Assembly: GCA_031288215.1 (NCBI GenBank)
Contig: JAITRV010000081.1
Location: 1-10,073 of the forward strand
Length of the DNA stretch: 10,073 nt
DNA from: Spirochaetaceae bacterium
Lineage (GTDB): Bacteria > Spirochaetota > Spirochaetia > Treponematales > Breznakiellaceae
Reading direction: 5' to 3'
Part shown: positions 1 to 5,777 of the stretch, in pieces
How the letters are laid out: each line of letters opens with the position of its first letter
Numbering within the stretch: the first letter of the stretch is position 1
Position numbers and translations under genes: made by a program
Notes under the pieces: generated by a model
The model's input: the letters and a program-made list of their open reading frames with translations, nothing else
What the model was told of the DNA's origin: nothing
Databases searched by the model: none

Positions 1-33
1 ATGTGTATTTAGTTCAGCCTAAGTGAACGCATA

Positions 34-48
34 TGGTGCCAGGCACCA
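34..48. repeat. 15-bp perfect palindrome (TGGTGCC-A-GGCACCA)
   Basis: Two 7-base arms are exactly complementary around a single central A. It is followed by AAATTTT and a pyrimidine-rich stretch with a repeated CTCCTAACTCCTAACT phrase. A weaker GTTCA/TGAAC inverted repeat sits at 12-28. No open reading frame in positions 1-85 looks like a gene, so this is the only structure I see there. I recall similar GGTGCCTGGCACC palindromes scattered in other bacterial genomes, but that is memory, not checked. A protein-binding site or the end of a small mobile repeat are both possible. Confidence 0.5.
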
Positions 49-85
49 AATTTTGACTCCTCCCTCCTAACTCCTAACTGCCCTC

Positions 86-373
86 CACCCCCGGCTTCTT
101 AATCCCTGTAAAGCCCTCACCACGCCCGGCCAAGGCAGCCTCACCCGGCAGCCCGACCCGCCTCCACGCGGAAAGGCCGGTCGGGGGATACCCTCGCCGG
201 AAAAACCGGCATGGGCCGGCATGGGCCGGCATGGGCCGGCACGGACCAGAATCGCGACGGGGGGCCCCGTGTGTTCCCAGCCGCCAGGACCCCCCCGCAG
301 ATCTCTCTTGTGCCGACCCATGCCGGCCCGTGCCGGGAGGATCAGCCAGCGGGGTATCCCCCGGCCAGTGCCG
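86..373 (-). repeat. Dispersed palindromic element, copy A
   Basis: The reverse complement of this stretch aligns with 9408-9720. Shared blocks in order are CGGCAC, a GGCCGGGGGATACCCC hairpin, CGGCACGGGCCGGCA, GGCACAAGAGAGA, GGGGTCCTGGCGG, TCGCGATT-like, repeated ATGCCGGCCC units, TTTCCGG, ATCCCCCGACC and GCCTTT. Similarity is strong to about position 130 and weaker down to about 86. The left and right halves of the element are also imperfect inverted copies of each other. It starts directly at the stop codon of the leftward GatB-asparaginase gene. No coding sequence is supported here. It could be a non-autonomous mobile repeat (REP- or MITE-like), a 3'-end processing or termination element, or both. 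Confidence 0.8.
211..240. repeat. 10-bp tandem repeat within copy A (3 exact units)
   Basis: ATGGGCCGGC occurs three times without mismatch, with partial units on both sides (CCGGC before, ACGG after). The equivalent place in copy B (about 9564-9590) has only about two units with a G/A variant, so the copy number differs between copies of the element. Each unit carries the self-complementary GGCC and GCCGGC cores. Confidence 0.85.
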
Positions 374-2836
374 TCAGGGATCGGTGATCAGTTCGGCGCC
401 GGCGCTTTCCATGAATTGGGCCCGTTCCTCGTCGTTATCGGCAATAATGCTGGCCGCCAGGAAGCGGGCCACCGCGGTTTCGGTGGTATAGGCGCCCATG
501 GGGACCGCCCCGATCCGCCAGAGTTCCCGGGAGGTGGTGTAGGCGGAAAAGTCCACGATCCCCTCCTGCTGGGAGGAGCAGTAGAACCGGGCCCCCCGGC
601 GCTTTCCCACGGTAAAGACCCGTTTCAGGGAATAGGGGCCCTCCCGGATACCCGCGGTTCCCGTGTCGTAAAGTTCCAGGAAGAAATTTTTGACCCCCTT
701 GTCCATCAGGGCCCCCAGATAATCCGAGCGGAGCCCCGGGTAGATCCGGGTGACGCACATGGAGTTGACCGCCTCCTCCAGAAGCTGGGCCAGCACGTAC
801 TGATCCGCCTCCAGAGGCCCGGTGAGGAGGGAAGTCCCGGAGAAGATGGGGATCCCCATGTTCCAGTTGCGGAACCCGTCGGTGCCGATCCGTTCAAACT
901 TGAGGTTCAGGGGGGACAGCACCTTGCCGCCGTGGACCACGTAGACCCCCTTAAGCTTGCTCACCGCCAGGGCCACCGCCTTCTTCATGGTGCGGGCCGC
1001 CTCCGACGAGGTCCCCGGAGGGGTGGAGGAAGCCGCCAGGACGATGGGGGCCCCGGCATCGGCGAAGAGCCAGTAGAGCAGGGGCGCCGTGTAGGACAGG
1101 GTGTCGGTGCCGTGAGCCACCACGATGCCGTTGGCGGTCCCCGAATTGAGCTTCCCCGCAATGGTTTCGATTAAGACCGCCCAATCCGCGGGAACTATCT
1201 CCTCCGAGAGGAGCCGCCCCACCTGGAGGGCTTCAAAACGCACCTTGGAGGACGCCGTCATCGACGGCGCCAGGGCGTCCGGGCCGTCATCGTTTCCGCT
1301 CTTGGACAGGAGGTCCCGGAGGACCTGTTCATCCCCGCACTCGATGGTACCGTCCTCCCCGACCCTGCCGGAAATTGCCCCTCCCAGGGACAGGACGTAG
1401 ACCAGGGAGACCGAAAGCTGCTCCTTGAGGATCTCCTTGACCAGGGCCGGTTCCGCGAGCCCCGCGGTTTCCTTCATGATGATCCCCGTGAGGAACTGGA
1501 TCGGCCTCGCATCCCCCTCCCGGATCCGGCGCACCTCCTGGGGATTGTCCCGGATCACCGCCGTTACCACCCCCTCGAGCCGCTTCCGGTCGGTGATCTG
1601 TTCCCAGCCCCGTTCCCGGATAATGGCTTCCGGTTCCCGGTCCTCCTCCAATACCGCGATAATGGCCTGTTTTGCGATGCTGCCGTGGATCCGCCGGTCC
1701 CGGAGCATCCCGAGGATGGCGGAAAACCGCTCCGGGCTCAGGGGGGAAGCGGTGAGGGCGGCATTGAGGCGTTTACATTCCTTTATCACGGAGGAAGCCA
1801 TCCATTGGGCGGCCTCCCGGGGATCCGCCCCCAGGGTCATGGTTTTTTCGAAGTAGTCCGCCCGGCTGGTTTCATCGCAGACGAATTCCGCCTGGAGTTG
1901 GGTCAGCCCCCAGGCGGCCATGAGCCGGTCCCGCCGGGCTTCGGGGAGTTCCACAGAACGATGCCCCTCAAGGAGTTCCGGCCCGGGGATAAAGGGGGGA
2001 ATCCCCTCCACGGGGATGAACCGGGGGCTTTCATCGATCTGACGGATCCGGAAGGACTCGGTGGCATTCCGGGCCTCGTTCCACAAACGGCTTTCGGGCA
2101 CCACCGTACCCCCCTGGGTGATGATCTCCTCCTGCCGGGTAAGCTCCGTATTGACCGCCTTGGTCACAAAGTTGAAGGAATTGAGGTTCCGCAGCTTGAC
2201 AAAATGCTTCGGCATCTGGGGATAGGGGACGATGGACACATAGGCGTTGCAGCGGATCACGCTTTCCAGGGGGATCGCCGGGATAATTTCCAGGTACTGG
2301 ATCCGCCGGCGCAGGTCCGACAGAAAAACCTCCGCCTCCTCGCCGATTTCCAGGTCCGCGGCGGTCTTGATCCGCAGGCTCGGCATCCCCGCCCGGGAGT
2401 AGTCCATCCGGGTTTCCTTGCCCAGGTGGACCAGCCGGCCCGCATCCTCCTCCAGCCGGATCTCGGTGATGCGGATCCGTTTCTTCCGGCGGTGGAACAT
2501 AATGTCTATCCCCGCGTCGGCTCCCAGTTTGATGGACAGCCGGGACAGGGTCTGACCCTCCGGGACGGGAGTATTGAGGTTCCGCTCGAAAACCGCCTCC
2601 TTCATGACGGTTCCTCCCAGCCCCCGGATCAGGAGGCAGGCTTTCCGGGCCGCCAGGGGATTGAGTTCCGGAAGGGCCCCGGCTTCCTCCCGGCAGACCG
2701 GGCAGGATTCGGGGGCCTGCGGAGTATCGGCCCTGCAGGGGCAAAAGGTTTTGAGCCCCGCCAAAAGGAGGATCCGCACTTCCAGCGCAATATAGGATTT
2801 TAACACCTGGGCCTCGCTTTCATAGGTTTCAGGCAA
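374..2836 (-). CDS. GatB-like / asparaginase (GatD-like) fusion protein
   Basis: 820 residues in two parts. Residues 13-472 resemble GatB/GatE, the subunit that activates Glu-tRNA(Gln) or Asp-tRNA(Asn): zinc cysteines C32, C34, C45, C48; RLEEDAGRLVH at 127-137; DYSRAGMP at 145-152; RNLNSF at 216-221; and the YqeY-like tail ending near 472 (FLTGIIMKETAGLAEP). Residues 474-820 resemble type I asparaginases and archaeal GatD: HGTDT at 575-579, K646, and SSQQEGIVDFSAY near 754. Key changes: GatB GLEVH is ALEVR (H to R21), RCDANVS is RCNAYVS (D to N197), the HDYRYFPEPDLPP motif is absent, and the nucleophile Thr of TGGT is Ala487 (GGA). The usual GatB partners GatA and GatC are not adjacent. Start is TTG at 2836 with AAAGG 12 bases upstream and an in-frame stop 12 codons further up. 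Archaeal GatDE is a two-protein analogue; the fusion may be a regulatory or dead enzyme rather than an amidotransferase. Confidence 0.85.
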   Translation of the reverse strand: MPETYESEAQVLKSYIALEVRILLLAGLKTFCPCRADTPQAPESCPVCREEAGALPELNPLAARKACLLIRGLGGTVMKEAVFERNLNTPVPEGQTLSRLSIKLGADAGIDIMFHRRKKRIRITEIRLEEDAGRLVHLGKETRMDYSRAGMPSLRIKTAADLEIGEEAEVFLSDLRRRIQYLEIIPAIPLESVIRCNAYVSIVPYPQMPKHFVKLRNLNSFNFVTKAVNTELTRQEEIITQGGTVVPESRLWNEARNATESFRIRQIDESPRFIPVEGIPPFIPGPELLEGHRSVELPEARRDRLMAAWGLTQLQAEFVCDETSRADYFEKTMTLGADPREAAQWMASSVIKECKRLNAALTASPLSPERFSAILGMLRDRRIHGSIAKQAIIAVLEEDREPEAIIRERGWEQITDRKRLEGVVTAVIRDNPQEVRRIREGDARPIQFLTGIIMKETAGLAEPALVKEILKEQLSVSLVYVLSLGGAISGRVGEDGTIECGDEQVLRDLLSKSGNDDGPDALAPSMTASSKVRFEALQVGRLLSEEIVPADWAVLIETIAGKLNSGTANGIVVAHGTDTLSYTAPLLYWLFADAGAPIVLAASSTPPGTSSEAARTMKKAVALAVSKLKGVYVVHGGKVLSPLNLKFERIGTDGFRNWNMGIPIFSGTSLLTGPLEADQYVLAQLLEEAVNSMCVTRIYPGLRSDYLGALMDKGVKNFFLELYDTGTAGIREGPYSLKRVFTVGKRRGARFYCSSQQEGIVDFSAYTTSRELWRIGAVPMGAYTTETAVARFLAASIIADNDEERAQFMESAGAELITDP

Positions 2837-2871
2837 GAATTTGATCTGCCTTTCGGAATATTCTACAATAA

Positions 2872-2877
2872 ATTATA
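2872..2877 (-). promoter_or_regulatory. Candidate -10 box for the fusion gene
   Basis: On the minus strand the bases read TATAAT, a perfect consensus -10, about 35 bases upstream of the TTG start. The best -35 at a 17-base spacing is TAGTAA (2895-2900), which is a poor match to TTGACA, so this rests on the -10 and on position. The region is AT-rich, which raises the chance of a random match. Confidence 0.4.
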
Positions 2878-2989
2878 AAAAATCGATGGAAAATTTACTA
2901 GAATGAGTGTATAATAAAAAAAACCTTGAAGCAATTACCCTGCAGCCGAGGTTGGATTTGCAAAATATGAGGTTTTGTAAATCCCGTTT

Positions 2990-3103
2990 ATGATTGATGA
3001 GGCTTTTTCCAAACTTCAGTCTTTGGGAAAGGCGCTGATTTGCAAGGAGCGGTATCGGGGAATACGATATCTTGGAAATGAGCAGTATATTTATAGAAAG
3101 TAA
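2990..3103 (+). CDS. Small hypothetical ORF (37 aa), doubtful
   Basis: Codons from ATG to TAA give a 37-residue basic peptide beginning MIDEAFSKLQSLGKAL and ending NEQYIYRK. I do not recognise it. It overlaps by ATGA the end of another tiny frame (GTG at 2907 to TGA at 2993, 28 residues, ending MRFCKSRL). No Shine-Dalgarno sequence stands at a proper distance from this ATG, so translation would depend on coupling to the upstream frame. The peptide composition looks more protein-like than random AT-rich DNA, so a remnant of a broken gene is possible. The candidate promoter of the downstream glycoside hydrolase gene lies inside it, which argues against a real gene. Confidence 0.2.
   Translation: MIDEAFSKLQSLGKALICKERYRGIRYLGNEQYIYRK
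3040..3068 (+). promoter_or_regulatory. Candidate promoter for the glycoside hydrolase gene
   Basis: TTGCAA (3040-3045) and TACGAT (3063-3068) are separated by exactly 17 bases, a standard sigma-70 arrangement, with four of six bases matching consensus at -35 and five of six at -10. This would give a leader of about 100 bases before the GTG start at 3179. Confidence 0.4.
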
Positions 3104-3136
3104 TCGACTGAAAATGAGCATCGATAGGAAAACCGC

Positions 3137-3154
3137 TAAAAATTAAAATTTTTA
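3137..3154. promoter_or_regulatory. AT palindrome, possible operator
   Basis: TAAAAATT-AA-AATTTTTA is a perfect 8-base inverted repeat with a 2-base centre, located between the candidate promoter and the ribosome binding site of the glycoside hydrolase gene. A repressor acting downstream of the start site could bind here. In AT-rich DNA such palindromes also arise by chance. Confidence 0.25.
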
Positions 3155-3178
3155 CCGGTCCTAGACTAAGGAGCCGTT

Positions 3179-4699
3179 GTGACAAAGAGAGATTTTCCAA
3201 AAATACATTTCTATGATCAGGATTTTGTGGATATTTACGATAAAACCTGGGCATGGATTCAGGATTGTTGGAATACCGGCAGTGAAAATAGTGGCGGAAC
3301 AAGCAATCCGGGGACGGGCGCTCCGGGGATGGATAATCCTGAAACGGGTAATTCCGGGATGGATCATTCCGGAATGGGCAACCCTCATCCAATCGAGGGG
3401 AAATTTTTTTCTTACCCCGGCAGCCCCGTGATACGGCAGGCGGAGGCCGTCTTTTCCTCTTTTTTTCTGGTCTATTCCAACCGGATCTACCAGGCGTATC
3501 CGACCCTGGACCTCTTCTACCAGCGTCAGGAGCCCAACGGGGCGATCCGGTCGGCCTACAACATCAAGACGGGCCTTCCCGAGGTGGAGAGCGATAACCC
3601 CGAAGGGCTGGGGCTGCCCCTCTTTGCCTGGGCGGAATTCAACCTCTACCACAAATCGGCCAATAAAAAGCGGGTGAAGGACGTACTCCCCATCCTCCAC
3701 CGCTACACGGAATGGGTGGATTCGATGTTTAAGGCCCCCAACGGCCTGTACCGGGTGCCCCTGGCCGCCACGGGGATGTCCAACGCCCCCCGGGAAGAGG
3801 CGGCTTTCCCGGTGGACTTTAACACCATCATGTCCATCAACGTCCTCTACATGTCCGCCCTGGCGGAGATCCTCAACGACAAGGAGTCCAGTTTCCAGTA
3901 CAAGCGGCAGTATTTTTCCCTGAAAACCCGGATTAACAACCTCATGTGGGACGGGGAGGACGGCTTTTACCACGACATCGACATCAACGAGCAGCGGCTC
4001 CCGGTAAAAACCATCGCCGGCTACTGGCCCCTCCTGGCGGAGATCCCCAACGACGACAAGGCGGAGCGGATCATCGACAAGCTCTCGGACCCCCGGTTTT
4101 TCGGCGCCCCCCACCCCTTCCCCACGGTGGCGGTGAGCGAACCCAGCTTCGATGAAAACGGCAACGGTTTTCGGGGCTCCGTATACCCCTACCTGACCTT
4201 CATGGTGATCAAGGGCCTGGAGCGCTACCAGCGCTGGGATCTGGCCCGGGATTTTGCCATCCGCCACCTCTACTTTGTCCTGGACTCCATGAGCCCCGAC
4301 GGGAACCACCACAAGGGCAACCTCTGGGAAGCCTACCTCCCCCTCAAGGAGGGCCCCGCCCAGTGGCCCCTCAAAGAAGGCTTCCCCCGGCCCCAGTACC
4401 TCACCTACGACGCCCTCTCCACCATCTGCCTCACCATCGAGAACATCGTGGGCCTCTTTATCTCCCTCCCCCGGAAAACCGTGGACTGGATCATCCCCAA
4501 CCTGGAAGTCATGGGGGTGGAGAACCTGTCCCTGAAAAAGAACATGATCACCATTCTCTCCAACAAGAGCGGCCGGGGCTGGGAGATCCACATGGAGAGC
4601 GAAAAACTCTACTATTTCACCATCAATATATTGGGGAAAAAGAAGAAAACCCTGCCCATCCCCTCGGGAAAATGTTCCATGTTGATCGATAAGTTGTGA
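3179..4699 (+). CDS. Glycoside hydrolase, (alpha/alpha)6 barrel, GH63/GH37-like
   Basis: 506 residues, no signal peptide, so probably cytoplasmic. The fold resembles trehalases and glucosyl-/mannosylglycerate hydrolases. Visible motifs: GMSNAPREE at 199-207 followed by FPVDFNTIMSINVLYMSALAEIL (210-232), matching the family's GxDxSxRW...VDLNA region; WDGEDGFYHDID (257-268); GYWPLLAEIP (281-290); NGFRGSVYPY (329-338); and GNLWEAYLP (380-388) with E384 as the likely catalytic base. The usual catalytic Asp (GWD/GMD) is Ser201, so hydrolysis may be lost or altered. Residues about 33-71 are a Gly/Asn/Ser/Pro-rich insertion. Start is GTG with AAGGAG at 3168-3173, five bases away. The first 75 codons are AT-rich, unlike the rest. 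Substrate is unknown; trehalose or glucosylglycerate-type sugars are guesses from the family. Confidence 0.8.
   Translation: MTKRDFPKIHFYDQDFVDIYDKTWAWIQDCWNTGSENSGGTSNPGTGAPGMDNPETGNSGMDHSGMGNPHPIEGKFFSYPGSPVIRQAEAVFSSFFLVYSNRIYQAYPTLDLFYQRQEPNGAIRSAYNIKTGLPEVESDNPEGLGLPLFAWAEFNLYHKSANKKRVKDVLPILHRYTEWVDSMFKAPNGLYRVPLAATGMSNAPREEAAFPVDFNTIMSINVLYMSALAEILNDKESSFQYKRQYFSLKTRINNLMWDGEDGFYHDIDINEQRLPVKTIAGYWPLLAEIPNDDKAERIIDKLSDPRFFGAPHPFPTVAVSEPSFDENGNGFRGSVYPYLTFMVIKGLERYQRWDLARDFAIRHLYFVLDSMSPDGNHHKGNLWEAYLPLKEGPAQWPLKEGFPRPQYLTYDALSTICLTIENIVGLFISLPRKTVDWIIPNLEVMGVENLSLKKNMITILSNKSGRGWEIHMESEKLYYFTINILGKKKKTLPIPSGKCSMLIDKL
3305..3379 (+). repeat. Degenerate 15-bp repeat coding five 5-residue units
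   Basis: Five successive units NPGTG, APGMD, NPETG, NSGMD, HSGMG (residues 43-67 of the glycoside hydrolase) follow the pattern x-(P/S)-(G/E)-(T/M)-(G/D). At DNA level they share TCCGGGATGGA-like cores spaced 15 or 30 bases apart. The stretch breaks the globular N-terminal region between DCW and the EGKFFSYPG segment, and is predicted to be disordered or a flexible loop. Confidence 0.65.
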
Positions 4700-4727
4700 A
4701 CGGAAGTTGCGAACGGAGGGAAAACCT

Positions 4728-4739
4728 CGCCGCGCGGCG
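4728..4739. terminator. Possible bidirectional hairpin between convergent genes
   Basis: CGCCGCGCGGCG is a perfect 12-base palindrome in the 55-base gap between two converging stop codons. It has no spare loop bases and no clear T-run on either side, so as an intrinsic terminator it is weak; it is preceded by AAAA, which would read as a short T-run for the leftward transcript. Confidence 0.3.
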
Positions 4740-4754
4740 TCGAATCGGACCAAA

Positions 4755-5492
4755 TTACCACGTCCGGGGAACAAAGCCCTCGGGGACGGCGATGACGGCG
4801 GTTTCCCCGGACTGTTTGATCAGGAACAGGCCCTTTTCTATGACGAAGGCCGCTGCATGAGAGGGAACAATCCCCGCCGCCACCGCTCCCAGGAACCTGC
4901 GCGCGTCGCCGCGTTCATCGGCATAGCGCCGCAATTTCTCCAGCCGCTTGAGGTGTTCCTTGACATCCGCTATCGTTAATTTGGACTTCACTTCCACCGC
5001 CAGGGCGGTACTGATGCTTTCAAGGAAGATATCAATCTCGGTCAGGAAGGTGCCGTCGGGATTCTCGATAGTGGTATTGACGTTGAGTTCCGAGAAGACG
5101 AGCCCCCGGTCCTTGAATTTTCTCAAAAGATTGGACGCCACGAGGTTTTCGATTAATTCGCCGATCCGGCTGCCCAATTTGCTGATCTTCCGGTCCGTTT
5201 CCTTCATCTGGCGGTCCGTCTCCGCGAACAGGCGCTTTATTTCCTTGAACTGACGGTCCGTTTCCTTGAACTGACGGTCCGTTTCCTTGAACTGACGGCC
5301 CGTTTCCTTGAACTGACGGTCCATTTCCGCGGAACGGCGGTCTGCTTCTGCGGAACGGCGGTCTGCTTCCGCGGAACGGCGGGCCGCTTCACGGGAGAAT
5401 TCCCGAAATTCATGGGAGAATTCCCGGAACATGGTCAAAATATGCTCAAACTCCAGGTCCTGGGCTGGTTTGTGTTCTTGAAGGTCACTCAT
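4755..5492 (-). CDS. Coiled-coil PD-(D/E)XK nuclease-like protein (DUF3782 type)
   Basis: 245 residues. Residues 16-104 form a long charged coiled coil made of 7-residue repeats (FREFSHE-like, RRSAEAD, DRQFKET). Residues 108-245 are a globular domain with the PD-(D/E)XK layout: E112/E115 in GELIENLVASNLL, D154 in TEIDIFLE, and E167-V-K169 in ALAVEVKSK, the metal-binding acidic pair and lysine of this fold. Proteins of this build (DUF3782) are frequent in treponemes and cyanobacteria; their function is not established. Start is ATG with GAGG eight bases upstream (5501-5504). Stands alone, convergent with the glycoside hydrolase and divergent from ppx. DNA binding or cleavage is a fold-based inference only; no partner methylase, toxin or transposase is next to it. 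Confidence 0.8.
   Translation of the reverse strand: MSDLQEHKPAQDLEFEHILTMFREFSHEFREFSREAARRSAEADRRSAEADRRSAEMDRQFKETGRQFKETDRQFKETDRQFKEIKRLFAETDRQMKETDRKISKLGSRIGELIENLVASNLLRKFKDRGLVFSELNVNTTIENPDGTFLTEIDIFLESISTALAVEVKSKLTIADVKEHLKRLEKLRRYADERGDARRFLGAVAAGIVPSHAAAFVIEKGLFLIKQSGETAVIAVPEGFVPRTW
5241..5387 (-). repeat. Seven tandem 21-bp units in the coiled-coil gene
   Basis: Units start at 5241, 5262, 5283, 5304, 5325, 5346 and 5367. The first two are identical (TTCCTTGAACTGACGGTCCGT without its last base in view of neighbours) and the next two differ from them by one base each; they code DRQFKET heptads. The last three form a second family coding RRSAEAD heptads, differing by one or two bases. 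Two more degenerate units lie just before 5241. A third 21-bp type, coding FREFSHE/FREFSRE, occurs twice at 5391-5432. Confidence 0.9.
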
Positions 5493-5510
5493 AGAATTAT
5501 CCTCGATACA

Positions 5511-5516
5511 ATCATA
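5511..5516 (-). promoter_or_regulatory. Extended -10 promoter for the coiled-coil gene
   Basis: On the minus strand the bases read TGGTATGAT, an extended -10 (TGn plus TATGAT). The -35 at normal spacing is poor, which an extended -10 can tolerate. The leader would be only about 12 bases, leaving the GAGG ribosome binding site at its very 5' end. Confidence 0.4.
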
Positions 5517-5545
5517 CCAAAGATTGAGAAAAAAGTACAGGCGCT

Positions 5546-5559
5546 ATGACAAATGTCAT
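5546..5559. promoter_or_regulatory. Palindrome ATGACA-AA-TGTCAT, possible operator
   Basis: A perfect 6-base inverted repeat with a 2-base centre lies in the divergent region, about 30 bases upstream of the leftward -10 and about 75 bases upstream of the rightward -35. The position fits an activator or shared regulator site. I cannot assign it to a known regulator family. Confidence 0.35.
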
Positions 5560-5633
5560 GGGAAGGGTTCGATGGCGCCGCTATCCGCCGCCGGGGTAGT
5601 TATCTGACTTTGCCCCGGATGTATCCGATAAGC

Positions 5634-5662
5634 TTGTAAATTTGCTTGCCCTGAACTATACT
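5634..5662 (+). promoter_or_regulatory. Promoter for the ppx-ppk operon
   Basis: TTGTAA (5634-5639) and TATACT (5657-5662) are separated by exactly 17 bases; both match the sigma-70 consensus well. It gives a leader of about 110 bases before ppx. The CTATACTTAT block here recurs exactly ahead of the TraB/GumN gene at the right end. Confidence 0.55.
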
Positions 5663-5694
5663 TATCTCATTGTATGATATGATGGGCGCGGCTC

Positions 5695-5713
5695 AAGGCC
5701 CCGGCGGGGTTTT
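5695..5713 (+). terminator. Possible attenuator hairpin in the ppx leader
   Basis: AAGGCCCC, loop GGC, GGGGTTTT can pair over 8 positions in RNA (four G-C, two A-U and two G-U pairs), ending in four U. It lies between the promoter and the ribosome binding site. The stem is short and the U-run is minimal, so this is a weak call. Confidence 0.3.
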
Positions 5714-5777
5714 GATCGCTTCGGCCATCGTATGACGGTGATCCGATGAGTAACCCTATGATAAGAGGCTCCATAGC

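Larger units (their letters stand above)
2837..3178. other. AT-rich divergent intergenic region
   Basis: 342 bases between the leftward fusion gene and the rightward glycoside hydrolase gene. It is far richer in A+T than the genes on either side. It holds candidate promoters for both directions, an AT palindrome, and two very short overlapping reading frames (2907-2993 and 2990-3103) of doubtful status. I see no RNA gene or riboswitch that I can name. Confidence 0.7.

Noticed and set aside
206..245. CRISPR-like array
   Set aside because: The repeats are 10 bp and contiguous with no spacers; there are no cas genes nearby.
221..1174. A 317-codon rightward frame starting in copy A and running antisense to the fusion gene
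   Set aside because: Its first part resembles the antisense frame from copy B only because both come from the repeat element; the rest is a shadow of the asparaginase domain.
374..2836. Calling this gene gatB or ansA
   Set aside because: The protein combines both domains and lacks key residues of each, so a single standard symbol would mislead.
2873..3121. An 82-codon leftward frame in the AT-rich region
   Set aside because: No ribosome binding site, no similarity I recognise, and it covers the candidate promoters of both flanking genes.
3179..4699. Calling this gene treA (trehalase)
   Set aside because: The fold matches but trehalase signature motifs and the catalytic Asp are not present, so the substrate cannot be named.
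3161..4774. A 537-codon leftward frame antisense to the glycoside hydrolase
   Set aside because: The sense frame has recognisable family motifs and a good ribosome binding site; the antisense product is low-complexity and unlike known proteins.
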